This document shows, in pieces, positions 30,101 through 46,199 of a DNA stretch of 64,000 nucleotides. Each line of letters begins with the position of its first letter. Positions within the stretch are counted from its first letter, which is position 1. Below the pieces are notes generated by a model. The model was not told the origin of the DNA. It did no database searches and worked only from the letters and a program-made list of their open reading frames with translations. Made by a program: the position numbers and the translations under genes. Origin of the DNA: Auanema rhodensis (taxonomy: Eukaryota > Nematoda > Chromadorea > Rhabditida > Rhabditidae); the NCBI GenBank assembly GCA_964057225.1, contig OZ059895.1, positions 9,734,001 through 9,798,000 on the forward strand, in the 5' to 3' direction.

Positions 30101-31800
30101 ATCCAGATGGAACGTGGAAAGTTACATTACTAACATGAAATTGGAAAAAAAAGTATAACAAGGATAAGTATGTTAACGATTGAATATCAGATATTTTCGC
30201 TTACGACCATACCACGTTGAAAGTACGCCATACAGCTGATTTTCAATTTTATCTTTTCCGTAACAAATGTTTTCAATTTTCAAGCACTTTTACTTAGATA
30301 GCTCAACCAAAGGAAAGCAAATTATCTTCAATTTTATTTCTATATTACAGTTATAAACCAGTAGGTAATGAAACCTTCATCTTGAATTTACTGTTTCTAT
30401 CTATTTCCTATCAAAACAAACATTGTTCAAACACTATGCAACTATGAAACCTTTTCTAATTTATTGTATTTGGAGCTCATAAAATTTGATATCATCGAGG
30501 GATCCAGATGGAACGTGGAAAATTACATAACTAAAATGAAATTGGAAAAAAAAGTATAACAAGGATAAGTATGTTAACGATTGAATATCAGATATTTTCG
30601 CTTATGACCATACCACGTTGAAAGTACGCCATACAGCTGATTTTCAATTTTATCTTTTCAGTAACAAATGTTTTCAATTTTCAAGCACTTTTACTTAGAT
30701 AGCTCAACCAAAGGAAAGCAAATTATCTTCAATTTTATTTCTATATTACAGTTATAAACCAGTAGGTAATGAAACCTTCATATTGAATTTGCTGTTTCTA
30801 TCTATTTCCTATTAAAACAAACATTGTTCAAACACTATGCAACTATGAAACCTTTTTTAATTTATTGTATTTGGAGCTCATAAAATTTGATATCATCGAG
30901 GGATCCAGATGGAACGTGGAAAGTTACATTACTAACATGAAATTGGAAAAAAAAGTATAACAAGGATAAGTATGTTAACGATTGAATATCAGATATTTTC
31001 GCTTACGACCATACCACGTTGAAAGTACGCCATACAGCTGATTTTCAATTTTATCTTTTCCGTAACAAATGTTTTCAATTTTCAAGCACTTTTACTTAGA
31101 TAGCTCAACCAAAGGAAAGCAAATTATCTTCAATTTTATTTCTATATTACAGTTATCAACCAGTAGGTAATGAAACCTTCATATTGAATTTACTGTTTCT
31201 ATCTATCTCCTATTAAAACAAACATTGTTCAAACACTATGCAACTATGAAACCTTTTTTAATTTATTGTATTTGTAGCTCATAAAATTTTATATCATCGA
31301 GGGATCCAGATGGAACGTGGAAAATTACATAACTAAAATGAAATTGGAAAAAAAAGTATAACAAGGATAAGTATGTTAACGATTGAATATCAGATATTTT
31401 CGCTTACGACCATACCACGTTGAAAGCACGCCATACAGCTGATTTTCAATTTTATCTTTTCCGTAACAAATGTTTTCAATTTTCAAGCACTTTTACTTGG
31501 ATAGCTCAACCAAAGGAAAGCAAATTATCTTCAATTTTATTTCTATATTACAGTTATAAACCAGTAGGTAATGAAACCTTCATATTGAATTTACTGTTTC
31601 TATCTATCTCCTATTAAAACAAACATTGTTCAAACACTATGCAACTATGAAACCTTTTTTAATTTATTGTATTTGGAGTTCATAAAATTTGATATCATCG
31701 AGGGATCCAGATGGAACGTGGAAAATTACATTACTAACATGAAATTGGAAAAAAAAGTATAACAAGGATAAGTATGTTAACGATTGAATATCAGATATTT
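24180..31800. repeat. Higher-order duplication, offset about 4,008 bp (10 monomers)
   Basis: Rare variants recur at a constant offset: GAAAACTTTTTT at 24432/28441 and 25633/29641, CGCTTATGACC near 26597/30604, AGTTATCAACC near 27144/31152, and GAAAGCACGCC near 27415/31424. Within each copy a three-monomer subunit of 1,201 bp is also repeated. Confidence 0.85.
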
Positions 31801-32199
31801 TCGCTTACGACCATACCACGTTGAAAGTATGCCATACAGCTGATTTTCAATTTTATCTTTTCCGTAACAAATGTTTTCAATTTTCAAGCACTTTTACTTA
31901 GATAGCTCAACCAAAGGAAAGCAAATTATCTTCAATTTTATTTCTATATTACAGTTATAAACCAGTAGGTAATGAAACCTTCATCTTGAATTTACTGTTT
32001 CTATCTATTTCCTATCAAAACAAACATTGTTCAAACACTATGCAACTATGAAACCTTTTTTAATTTATTGTATTTGGAGCTCATAAAATTTGATATCATC
32101 GAGGGATCCAGATGGAACGTGGAAAATTACATAACTAAAATGAAATTGGAAAAAAAAGTATAACAAGGATAAGTATGTTAACGACTGAATATCAGATAT

Positions 32200-35100
32200 T
32201 TTCGCTTACGACCATACCACGTTGAAAGTACGCCATACAGCTGATTTTCAATTTTATCTTTTCCGTAACAAATGTTTTCAATTTTCAAGCACTTTTACTT
32301 AGATAGCTCAACCAAAGGAAAGCAAATTATCTTCAATTTTATTTCTATATTACAGTTATAAACCAGTAGGTAATGAAACCTTCATCTTGAATTTACTGTT
32401 TCTTTCTATTTCCTATCAAAACAAACATTGTTCAAACACTATGCAACTATGAAACCTTTTTTTAATTTATTGTATTTGGAGCTCATAAAATTTGATATCA
32501 TCGAGGGATCCAGATGTAACGTGGAAAATTACATAACTAACATGAAATTGGAAAAAAAAGTATAACAAGGATAAGTATGTTAACGATTGAATATCAGATA
32601 TTTTCGCTTACGACCATACCACGTTGAAAGTACGCCATACAGCTGATTTTCAATTTTATCTTTTCCGTAACAAATGTTTTCACTTTTCAAGCACTTTTAC
32701 TTAGATAGCTCAACCAAAGGAAAGCAAATTATCTTCAATTTTATTTCTATATTACAGTTATAAACCAGTAGGTAATGAAACCTTCATATTGAATTTACTG
32801 TTTCTATCTATTTCCTATTAAAACAAACATTGTTCAAACACTATGCAACTATGAAACCTTTTTTAATTTATTGTATTTGGAGCTCATAAAATTTGATATC
32901 ATCGAGGGATCCAGATGGAACGTGGAAAATTACATAACTAAAATGAAATTGGAAAAAAAAGTATAACAAGGATAAGTATGTTAACGATTGAATATCAGAT
33001 ATTTTCGCTTACGACCATACCACGTTGAAAGTACGCCATACAGCTGATTTTCAATTTTATCTTTTCCGTAACAAATGTTTTCAATTTTCAAGCACTTTTA
33101 CTTAGATAGCTCAACCAAAGGAAAGCAAATTATCTTCAATTTTATTTCTATATTACAGTTATAAACCAGTAGATAATGAACCTTCATCTCGACTTTACTG
33201 TTTCTATCTATTTCCTATCGAAACAAACATTGTTTAAACACTATACAACTGTGAAACCTTTTTTAATTTATTGTATTTGTAGCTCATAAAATTTTATATC
33301 ATCGAGGGATCCAGATGGAAGGTGGAAAATTACATAACTAACATGAAATTGGAAAAAAAACTATAACGGGGATAAGTATGTTAACGATTGAATATCAGAT
33401 ATTTTCGCTTACGACCATACCACGTTGAAAGTACGCCATACAGCTGATTTTCAATTTTATCTCTTCCGTAACATATGTTTTCAATTTTCAAGCAGTTTTA
33501 TTTGAATAGCTCAACCAAAGGAGAGCAAATTATCTTCAATCTTATTTCTATATTACAGTTATAAACCAGTAGGTAATGAAACCTTCATATTGAATTTACT
33601 GTTTCTATCTATTTCCTATTAAAACAAACATTGTTCAAACACTATGCAACTATGAAACCTTTTTTAATTTATTGTATTTGGAGTTCATAAAATTTGATAT
33701 CATCGAGGGTTCCAGATGGAACGTGGAAAATTACATTACTAACATGAAATTGGAAAAAAAAGTATAACAAGGATAAGTATGTTAACGATTGAATATCAGA
33801 TATTTTCGCTTACGACCATACCACGTTGAAAGTACGCCATACAGCTGATTTTCAATTTTATCTTTTCCGTAACAAATGTTTTCAATTTTCAAGCACTTTT
33901 ACTTAGATAGCTCAACCAAAGGAAAGCAAATTATCTTCAATTTTATTTCTATATTACAGTTATAAACCAGTAGGTAATGAAACCTTCATCTTGAATTTAC
34001 TGTTTCTATCTATTTCCTATCAAAACAAACATTGTTCAAACACTATGCAACTATGAAACCTTTTTTAATTTATTGTATTTGGAGCTCATAAAATTTGATA
34101 TCATCGAGGGATCCAGATGGAACGTGGAAAATTACATAACTAAAATGAAATTGGAAAAAAAAGTATAACAAGGATAAGTATGTTAACGACTGAATATCAG
34201 ATATTTTCGCTTACGACCATACCACGTTGAAAGTACGCCATACAGCTGATTTTCAATTTTATCTTTTCCGTAACAAATGTTTTCAATTTTCAAGCACTTT
34301 TACTTAGATAGCTCAACCAAAGGAAAGCAAATTATCTTCAATTTTATTTCTATATTACAGTTATAAACCAGTAGGTAATGAAACCTTCATCTTGAATTTA
34401 CTGTTTCTATCTATTTCCTATCGAAACAAACATTGTTCAAACACTATGCAACTATGAAACCTTTTTTAATTTATTGTATTTGGAGCTCATAAAATTTGAT
34501 ATCATCGAGGGATCCAGATGGAACGTGGAAAATTACATAACTAACATGAAATTAAAAAAAAAAGTATAACAAGGATAAGTATGTTAACGATTGAATATCA
34601 GATATTTTCGCTTACGACCATACCACGTTGAAAGTACGCCATACAGCTGATTTTCAATTTTATCTTTTCCGTAACAAATGTTTTCAATTTTCAAGCACTT
34701 TTACTTAGATAGCTCAACCAAAGGAAAGCAAATTATCTTCAATTTTATTTCTATATTACAGTTATAAACCAGTAGGTAATGAAACCTTCATCTTGAATTT
34801 ACTGTTTCTATCTATTTCCTATCAAAACAAACATTGTTCAAACACTATGCAACTATGAAACCTTTTTTAATTTATTGTATTTGGAGCTCATAAAATTTGA
34901 TATCATCGAGGGATCCAGATGGAACGTGGAAAATTACATAACTAAAATGAAATTGGAAAAAAAAGTATAACAAGGATAAGTATGTTAACGACTGAATATC
35001 AGATATTTTCGCTTACGACCATACCACGTTGAAAGTACGCCATACAGCTGATTTTCAATTTTATCTTTTCCGTAACAAATGTTTTCAATTTTCAAGCACT

Positions 35101-37800
35101 TTTACTTAGATAGCTCAACCAAAGGAAAGCAAATTATCTTCAATTTTATTTCTATATTACAGTTATAAACCAGTAGGTAATGAAACCTTCATCTTGAATT
35201 TACTGTTTCTATCTATTTCCTATCAAAACAAACATTGTTCAAACACTATGCAACTATGAAACCTTTTTTTAATTTATTGTATTTGGAGCTCATAAAATTT
35301 GATATCATCGAGGGATCCAGATGTAACGTGGAAAATTACATAACTAACATGAAATTGGAAAAAAAAGTATAACAAGGATAAGTATGTTAACGATTGAATA
35401 TCAGATATTTTCGCTTACGACCATACCACGTTGAAAGTACGCCATACAGCTGATTTTCAATTTTATCTTTTCCGTAACAAATGTTTTCACTTTTCAAGCA
35501 CTTTTACTTAGATAGCTCAACCAAAGGAAAGCAAATTATCTTCAATTTTATTTCTATATTACAGTTATAAACCAGTAGGTAATGAAACCTTCATATTGAA
35601 TTTACTGTTTCTATCTATTTCCTATTAAAACAAACATTGTTCAAACACTATGCAACTATGAAACCTTTTTTAATTTATTGTATTTGGAGCTCATAAAATT
35701 TGATATCATCGAGGGATCCAGATGGAACGTGGAAAATTACATAACTAAAATGAAATTGGAAAAAAAAGTATAACAAGGATAAGTATGTTAACGATTGAAT
35801 ATCAGATATTTTCGCTTACGACCATACCACGTTGAAAGTACGCCATACAGCTGATTTTCAATTTTATCTTTTCCGTAACAAATGTTTTCAATTTTCAAGC
35901 ACTTTTACTTAGATAGCTCAACCAAAGGAAAGCAAATTATCTTCAATTTTATTTCTATATTACAGTTATAAACCAGTAGATAATGAACCTTCATCTCGAC
36001 TTTACTGTTTCTATCTATTTCCTATCGAAACAAACATTGTTTAAACACTATACAACTGTGAAACCTTTTTTAATTTATTGTATTTGTAGCTCATAAAATT
36101 TTATATCATCGAGGGATCCAGATGGAAGGTGGAAAATTACATAACTAACATGAAATTGGAAAAAAAACTATAACGGGGATAAGTATGTTAACGATTGAAT
36201 ATCAGATATTTTCGCTTACGACCATACCACGTTGAAAGTACGCCATACAGCTGATTTTCAATTTTATTTTTTCAGTAACAAATGTTTTCAATTTTCAAGC
36301 ACTTTTACTTAGATAGCTCAACCAAAGGAAAGCAAATTATCTTCAATTTTATTTCTATATTACAGTTATAAACCAGTAGGTAATGAAACCTTCATCTTGA
36401 ATTTACTGTTTCTATCTATTTCCTATCAAAACAAACATTGTTCAAACACTATGCAACTATGAAACCTTTTTTAATTTATTGTATTTGGAGCTCATAAAAT
36501 TTGATATCATCGAGGGATCCAGATGGAACGTGGAAAATTACATAACTAAAATGAAATTGGAAAAAAAAGTATAACAAGGATAAGTATGTTAACGACTGAA
36601 TATCAGATATTTTCGCTTACGACCATACCACGTTGAAAGTACGCCATACAGCTGATTTTCAATTTTATCTTTTCCGTAACAAATGTTTTCAATTTTCAAG
36701 CACTTTTACTTAGATAGCTCAACCAAAGGAAAGCAAATTATCTTCAATTTTATTTCTATATTACAGTTATAAACCAGTAGGTAATGAAACCTTCATCTTG
36801 AATTTACTGTTTCTATCTATTTCCTATCAAAACAAACATTGTTCAAACACAATGCAACTATGAAACCTTTTTTTAATTTATTGTATTTGGAGCTCATAAA
36901 ATTTGATATCATCGAGGGATCCAGATGGAACGTGGAAAATTACATAACTAACATGAAATTGGAAAAAAAAGTATAACAAGGATAAGTATGTTAACGATTG
37001 AATATCAGATATTTTCGCTTACGACCATACCACGTTGAAAGTACGCCATACAGCTGATTTTCAATTTTATCTTTTCCGTAACAAATGTTTTCACTTTTCA
37101 AGCACTTTTACTTAGATAGCTCAACCAAAGGAAAGCAAATTATCTTCAATTTTATTTCTATATTACAGTTATAAACCAGTAGGTAATGAAACCTTCATAT
37201 TGAATTTACTGTTTCTATCTATTTCCTATTAAAACAAACATTGTTCAAACACTATGCAACTATGAAACCTTTTTTAATTTATTGTATTTGGAGCTCATAA
37301 AATTTGATATCATCGAGGGATCCAGATGGAACGTGGAAAATTACATAACTAAAATGAAATTGGAAAAAAAAGTATAACAAGGATAAGTATGTTAACGATT
37401 GAATATCAGATATTTTCGCTTACGACCATACCACGTTGAAAGTACGCCATACAGCTGATTTTCAATTTTATCTTTTCCGTAACAAATGTTTTCAATTTTC
37501 AAGCACTTTTACTTAGATAGCTCAACCAAAGGAAAGCAAATTATCTTCAATTTTATTTCTATATTACAGTTATAAACCAGTAGATAATGAACCTTCATCT
37601 CGACTTTACTGTTTCTATCTATTTCCTATCGAAACAAACATTGTTTAAACACTATACAACTGTGAAACCTTTTTTAATTTATTGTATTTGTAGCTCATAA
37701 AATTTTATATCATCGAGGGATCCAGATGGAAGGTGGAAAATTACATAACTAACATGAAATTGGAAAAAAAACTATAACGGGGATAAGTATGTTAACGATT
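32200..37800. repeat. Three-copy block of about 1.2 kb in the satellite
   Basis: A three-monomer block (an extra T in the poly-T tract, TTTTCACTTTTCAAGC, then a GATAATGAACC...TTTGTAGCTC...GAAGGTGG monomer) occurs at about 32.2-33.4, 35.0-36.2 and 36.6-37.8 kb. ATGTAACGTGG marks the first two copies only. Confidence 0.75.
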
Positions 37801-40789
37801 GAATATCAGATATTTTCGCTTACGACCATACCACGTTGAAAGTACGCCATACAGCTGATTTTCAATTTTATCTCTTCCGTAACATATGTTTTCAATTTTC
37901 AAGCAGTTTTATTTGAATAGCTCAACCAAAGGAGAGCAAATTATCTTCAATCTTATTTCTATATTACAGTTATAAACCAGTAGTTGTTGAACCTTCATCT
38001 TAACTTTACTGTTTCTATCTATTTCCTATCAAAACATCATTGTTTAAACACTATACAACTATGAAACTTTTTTTAATTTATTGTATTTGGAGCTCATAAT
38101 AATTGATATCATCGAGGGATCCAGATGGAAGGTGGAAAATTACATAACTAACATGAAATTGGAAAAAAAAGTATAACAAGGAGAAGTATGTTAACGATTG
38201 AATATCAGATATTTTCGCTTACGACCATACCACGTTAAAAGTACGCCATACAGCTGATTTTCAAGTTTATCTCTTCCGTAACAAATCTTTTCAATTTTCA
38301 AGCACTTTTACTTAGATAGCTCAACCAAAGGAAAGCAAATTATCTTCAATTTTTTTTCTATATTACAGTTATAAACCAGTAGATAATGAACCTTCATCTT
38401 GACTTTACTGTTTCTATCCATTTCCTATCGAAACAAACATTGTTTAAACACTGTACAACTGTGAAACCTTTTTTAATTTATTGTATTTGGAGCTCATAAA
38501 ATTTGATATAATTGAGGGATCCAGATGAAACGTGGAAAATTACATAACTAACATGAAATTTGAAAGAAAACTATAACGGGGATAAGTATGTTAACGATTG
38601 AATATCAGATATTTTCGCTTACGACCGTACCACGTTGAAAGTACGCCATACAGCTGATTTTCAATTTTATCTCTTCCGTAACATATGTTTTCAATTTTCA
38701 AGCAGTTTTACTTAAATAGCTCAACCAAAGGAAAGCAAATTATCTTCAATCTCATTTCTATATTACAGTTATAAACCAGTAGTTGTTGAACCTTCATCTT
38801 AACTTTACTGTTTCTATCTATTTCCTATCGAAACAAACATTGTTCAAACACTATGCAACTATGAAACCTTATTTAATTCATTGTATTTGGAGCTCATAAA
38901 ATTTGATATCATCGAGGGATAAAGATGGAACGTGGAAAATTACATAACTAAAATGAAATTGGAAAAAAAAGTATAACAAGTATAAGTATGTTAACGATTG
39001 AATATCAGATATTTTCGCTTACGACCATACCACGTTGAAAGTACGCCATACAGCTGATTTTCAATTTTATCTTTTCCGTAACAAATGTTTTCATTTTTCA
39101 AGCACTTTTACTTAGATAGCTCAACCAAAGGAAAGCAAATTATCTTCAATTTTATTTCTATATTACAGTTATAAACCAGTAGGTAATGAAACCTTCATAT
39201 TGAATTTACTGTTTCTATCTATTTCCTATTAAAACAAACATTGTTCAAACACTATGCAACTATGAAACCTTTTTTAATTTATTGTATTTGGAGCTCATAA
39301 AATTTGATATCATCGAGGGATCCAGATGGAACGTGGAAAATTATATAACTAAAATGAAATTGGAAAAAAAAGTAAAACAAGGATAAGTATGTTAACGATT
39401 GAATATCAGATATTTTCGCTTACGACCATACCACGTTGAAAGTACGCCATACAGCTGATTTTCAATTTTATCTTTTCCGTAACAAATGTTTTCAATTTTC
39501 AAGCACTTTTACTTAGATAGCTCAACCAAAGGAAAGCAAATTATCTTCGATTTTATTCCCATATTACAGTTATAAACCAGTAGTTGTTGAACCTTCATCT
39601 TAACTTTACTGTTTCTATCTATTTCCTATCAAAACAAACATTGTTTAAACACTATGCAACTATGAAACCTTTTTTAATTTATTGTATTTGGAGCTCATAA
39701 AATTTGATATCATCGAGGGATCCAGATGGAACGTGGAAAATTACATTACTAACATGAAATTGGAAAAAAAAGTATAACAAGGATAAGTATGTTAACGATT
39801 GAATATCAGATATTTTCGCTTACGACCATACCACGTTGAAAGTACGCCATACAGCTGATTTTCAATTTTATCTTTTCCGTAACAAATGTTTTCAATTTTC
39901 AAGCACTTTTACTTAGATAGCTCAACCAAAGGAAAGCAAATTATCTTCAATTTTATTTCTATATTACAGTTATAAACCAGTAGGTAATGAAACCTTCATA
40001 TTGAATTTACTGTTTCTATCTATTTCCTATTAAAACAAACATTGTTCAAACACTATGCAACTATGAAACCTTTTTTAATTTATTGTATTTGGAGCTCATA
40101 AAATTTGATATCATCGAGGGATCCAGATGGAACGTGGAGAATTACATAACTAAAATGAAATTGGAAAAAAAAGTATAACAAGGATAAGTATGTTAACGAT
40201 TGAATATCAGATATTTTCGCTTACGACCATACCACGTTGAAAGTACGCCATACAGCTGATTTTCAATTTTATCTTTTCCGTAACAAATGTTTTCACTTTT
40301 CAAGCACTTTTACTTAGATAGCTCAACCAAAGGAAAGCAAATTATCTTCAATTTTATTTCTATATTACAGTTAGAAACCAGTAGGTAATGAAACCTTCAT
40401 ATTGAATTTACTGTTTCTATCTATTTCCTATTAAAACAAACATTGTTCAAACACTATGCAACTATGAAACCTTTTTTAATTTATTGTATTTGGAGCTCAT
40501 AAAATTTGATATCATCGAGGGATCCAGATGGAACGTGGAAAATTACATAACTAAAATGAAATTGGAAAAAAAAGTATAACAAGGATAAGTATGTTAACGA
40601 TTGAATATCAGATATTTTCGCTTACGACCATACCACGTTGAAAGTACGCCATACAGCTGATTTTCAATTTTATCTTTTCCGTAACAAATGTTTTCAATTT
40701 TCAAGCACTTTTACTTAGATAGCTCAACCAAAGGAAAGCAAATTATCTTCAATTTTATTTCTATATTACAGTTATAAACCAGTAGATAA

Positions 40790-43700
40790 TGAACCTTCAT
40801 CTCGACTTTACTGTTTCTATCTATTTCCTATCGAAACAAACATTGTTTAAACACTATACAACTGTGAAACCTTTTTTAATTTATTGTATTTGTAGCTCAT
40901 AAAATTTTATATCATCGAGGGATCCAGATGGAAGGTGGAAAATTACATAACTAACATGAAATTGGAAAAAAAACTATAACGGGGATAAGTATGTTAACGA
41001 TTGAATATCAGATATTTTCGCTTACGACCATACCACGTTGAAAGTACGCCATACAGCTGATTTTCAATTTTATCTCTTCCGTAACATATGTTTTCAATTT
41101 TCAAGCAGTTTTACTTAAATAGCTCAACCAAAGGAGAGCAAATTATCTTCAATCTTATTTCTATATTACAGTTATAAACCAGTAGTTGTTGAACCTTCAT
41201 CTTAACTTTACTGTTTCTATCTATTTCCTATCAAAACATCATTGTTTAAACACTATACAACTGTGAAACCTTTTTTAATTTATTGTATTTGGAGCTCATA
41301 ATATTTGATATCATCGAGGGATCCAGATGGAACGTGGAAAATTACATAACTAAAATGAAATTGGAAAAAAAACTATAACAAGGAGAAGTATGTTAACGAT
41401 TGAATATCAGATATTTTCGCTTACGACCATACCACGTTAAAAGTACGCCATACAGCTGATTTTCAATTTTATCTCTTCCGTAACAAATCTTTTCAATTTT
41501 CAAGCACTTTTACTTAGATAGCTCAACCAAAGAAAAGCAAATTATCTTCAATCTTATTTCCATATTACAGTTATAAACCAGTAGTTGTTGAACCTTCATC
41601 TTAGTTTTACTGTTTCTATCTATTTCCTATCAAAACAAACATTGTTTTAACACTATGCAACTATGAAACCTTTTTCAATTTATTGTATTTGGAGCTCATA
41701 AGAATTGATTTCATCGAGGGATCCAGATGAAACGTGGAAAGTTACATAACTAACATGAAATTTGAAAAAAAACTATAACGAGGATAAGTAGGTAAACCAT
41801 TGAATATCAGATATTTTCGCTTACGACCATACCACGTTGAAAGTACGCCATACAGCTGATTTTCAATTTTATCTCTTCCGTAACATTTGTTTTCAATTTT
41901 CAAGCAGTTTTACTTAAATAGCTCAACCAAAGGAGAGCAAATTATCTTCAATCTTATTTCTATATTACAGTTATAAACCAGTAGTTGTTGAACCTTCATC
42001 TTAACTTTACTGTTTCTATCTATTTCCTATCAAAACAAACATTATTTAAACACTATGCAACTATGAAACCTTTTTTAATTTATTGTATTTGGAGCTCATA
42101 AAATTTGATATCATTCAGGGATCCAGATGAAACGTGGAAAATTACATAACTAACATGAAATTGGAAAAAAAAGTATAACGAGGATAAGTATGTTAACGAT
42201 TGAATATCAGATATTTTCGCTTACGACCATACCACGTTGAAAGTACGCCATACAGCTGATTTTCAATTTTATCTCTTCCGTAAGATTTGTTTTCAATTTT
42301 CAAGCAGTTTTACTTAAATAGTTCAACCAAAGGAGAGCAAATTATCTTCAATCTTATTCCCATATTACAGTTATAAACCAGTAGTTGTTGAACCTTCATC
42401 TTAACTTTACTGTTTCTATCTATTTCCTATCAAAACAAACATTGTTTAAACACTATGCAACTATGAAACCTTTTTTAATTTATTGTATTTGGAGCTCATA
42501 AGAATTGATATCATTGAGGGATCCAGATGAAACGTGGAAAGTTACATAACTAACATGAAATTGGAAAAAAAAACTATAACGGGGATAAGTATGTTAACGA
42601 TTGAATATCAGATATTTTCGCTTACGACCATATCACGTTGAAAGTACGCCATACAGCTGATTTTCAATTTTATCTCTTCCGTAACATATGTTTTCAATTT
42701 TCAAGCAGTTTTACTTAAATAGCTCAACCAAAGGAGAGCAAATTATCTTCAATCTTATTTCTATATTACAGTTATAAACCAGTAGTTGTTGAACCTTCAT
42801 CTTAACTTTACTGTTTCTATCTATTTCCTATCAAAACAAACATTTTTTAAACACTATGCAACTATGAAACCTTTTTTAATTTATTCTATTTGGAGCTCAT
42901 AAAATTTGATATCATTGAGGGATCCAGATGAAACGTGGAAAATTACATAACTAACATGAAATTGGAAAAAAAAGTATAACGAGGATAAGTAGGTAAACCA
43001 TTGAATATCAGATATTTTCGCTTACGACCATACCACGTTGAAAGTACGGCATACAGCTGATTTTCAATTTTATCTCTTCCGTAAGATTTGTTTTCAATTT
43101 TCAAGCAGTTTTACTTAAATAGCTCAACCAAAGGAAAGCAAATTATTTTCAATCTCATTTCTATATTACAGTTATAAACCAGTAGTTGTTGAACCTTCAT
43201 CTTAACTTTACTGTTTCTATCTATTTCCTATCGAAACAAACATTGTTCAAACACTATGCAACTATGAAACCTTTTTTAATTTATTGTATTTGGAGCTCAT
43301 AAAATTTGATATCATTGAGGGATCCAGATGAAACGTGGAAAATTACATAACTAACATGAAATTGGAAAAAAAAGTATAACGAGGATAAGTAGGTAAACCA
43401 TTGAATATCAGATATTTTCGCTTACGACCATACCACGTTGAAAGTACGCCATACAGCTGATTTTCAATTTTATCTCTTCCGTAAGATTTGTTTTCAAATT
43501 TCAAGCAGTTTCACTTAGATAGCTCAACCAAAGGAAAGCAAATTATCTTCAATTTTATTTCTATATTACAGTTATAAACCAGTAGGTAATAAAACCTTCA
43601 TCTCGACTTTACTGTTTCTATCTATTTCCTATCGAAACAAACATTGTTTAAACACTATACAACTGTGAAACCTTTTTTAATTTATTGTATTTGTAGCTCA

Positions 43701-45360
43701 TAAAATTTTATATCATCGAGGGATCCAGATGGAAGGTGGAAAATTACATAACTAACATGAAATTGGAAAAAAAACTATAACGGGGATAAGTATGTTAACG
43801 ATTGAATATCAGATATTTTCGCTTACGACCATACCACGTTGAAAGTACGCCATACAGCTGATTTTCAATTTTATCTCTTCCGTAACATATGTTTTCAATT
43901 TTCAAGCAGTTTTACTTAAATAGCTCAACCAAAGGAGAGCAAATTATCTTCAATCTTATTTCTATATTACAGTTATAAACCAGTAGTTGTTGAACCTTCA
44001 TCTTAACTTTACTGTTTCTATCTATTTCCTATCAAAACATCATTGTTTAAACACTATACAACTGTGAAACCTTTTTTAATTTATTGTATTTGGAGCTCAT
44101 AATATTTGATATCATCGAGGGATCCAGATGGAACGTGGAAAATTACATAACTAAAATGAAATTGGAAAAAAAACTATAACAAGGAGAAGTATGTTAACGA
44201 TTGAATATCAGATATTTTCGCTTACGACCATACCACGTTAAAAGTACGCCATACAGCTGATTTTCAATTTTATCTCTTCCGTAACAAATCTTTTCAATTT
44301 TCAAGCACTTTTACTTAGATAGCTCAACCAAAGAAAAGCAAATTATCTTCAATCTTATTTCCATATTACAGTTATAAACCAGTAGTTGTTGAACCTTCAT
44401 CTTAGTTTTACTGTTTCTATCTATTTCCTATCAAAACAAACATTGTTTTAACACTATGCAACTATGAAACCTTTTTCAATTTATTGTATTTGGAGCTCAT
44501 AAGAATTGATTTCATCGAGGGATCCAGATGAAACGTGGAAAGTTACATAACTAACATGAAATTTGAAAAAAAACTATAACGAGGATAAGTAGGTAAACCA
44601 TTGAATATCAGATATTTTCGCTTACGACCATACCACGTTGAAAGTACGCCATACAGCTGATTTTCAATTTTATCTCTTCCGTAACATTTGTTTTCAATTT
44701 TCAAGCAGTTTTACTTAAATAGCTCAACCAAAGGAGAGCAAATTATCTTCAATCTTATTTCTATATTACAGTTATAAACCAGTAGTTGTTGAACCTTCAT
44801 CTTAACTTTACTGTTTCTATCTATTTCCTATCAAAACAAACATTATTTAAACACTATGCAACTATGAAACCTTTTTTAATTTATTGTATTTGGAGCTCAT
44901 AAAATTTGATATCATTCAGGGATCCAGATGAAACGTGGAAAATTACATAACTAACATGAAATTGGAAAAAAAAGTATAACGAGGATAAGTATGTTAACGA
45001 TTGAATATCAGATATTTTCGCTTACGACCATACCACGTTGAAAGTACGCCATACAGCTGATTTTCAATTTTATCTCTTCCGTAAGATTTGTTTTCAATTT
45101 TCAAGCAGTTTTACTTAAATAGTTCAACCAAAGGAGAGCAAATTATCTTCAATCTTATTCCCATATTACAGTTATAAACCAGTAGTTGTTGAACCTTCAT
45201 CTTAACTTTACTGTTTCTATCTATTTCCTATCAAAACAAACATTGTTTAAACACTATGCAACTATGAAACCTTTTTTAATTTATTGTATTTGGAGCTCAT
45301 AAGAATTGATATCATTGAGGGATCCAGATGAAACGTGGAAAGTTACATAACTAACATGAA
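40790..45360. repeat. Higher-order duplication, offset about 2,801 bp (7 monomers)
   Basis: GGGGATAAG at 40981/43782, CATTATTTAAAC at 42040/44841, and AACATCATTG followed by AAGGAGAAG in both copies. Each copy carries the same order of class 2 variants until about 42.5/45.3 kb. Confidence 0.8.
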
Positions 45361-46199
45361 ATTGGAAAAAAAAGTATAACAAGGATAAGTATGTTAACGA
45401 TTGAATATCAGATATTTTCGCTTACGACCATACCACGTTGAAAGTACGCCATACAGCTGATTTTCAATTTTATCTCTTCCGTAAGATTTGTTTTCAAATT
45501 TCAAGCAGTTTTACTTAGATAGCTCAACCAAAGGAAAGCAAATTATCTTCAATTTTATTTCTATATTACAGTTATAAACCAGTAGGTAATAAAACCTTCA
45601 TCTCGACTTTACTGTTTCTATCTATTTCCTATCGAAACAAACATTGTTTAAACACTATACAACTGTGAAACCTTTTTTAATTTATTGTATTTGGAGCTCA
45701 TAAAATTTGATATTATCGAGGGATCCAGCTGGAACGTGGAAAGTTACATAACTAACATGAAATTGGAAAAAAAAGTATAACAAGGATAAGTATGTTAACG
45801 ATTGAATATCAGATATTTTCGCTTACGACCATATCACGTTGAAAGTACGCCATACAGCTGATTTTCAATTTTATCTCTTCCGTAACATATGTTTTCAATT
45901 TTCAAGCAGTTTTACTTAAATAGCTCAACCAAAGGAGAGCAAATTATCTTCAATCTTATTTCTATATTACAGTTATAAACCAGTAGTTGTTGAACCTTCA
46001 TCTTAACTTTACTGTTTCTATCTATTTCCTATCAAAACAAACATTGTTTAAACACTATGCAACTATGAAACCTTTTTTAATTTATTGTATTTGGAGCTCA
46101 TAAAATTTGATATCATCGAGGGATCCAGATGGAACGTGGAAAATTACATAACTAAAATGAAATTGGAAAAAAAAGTATAACAAGGATAAGTATGTTAAC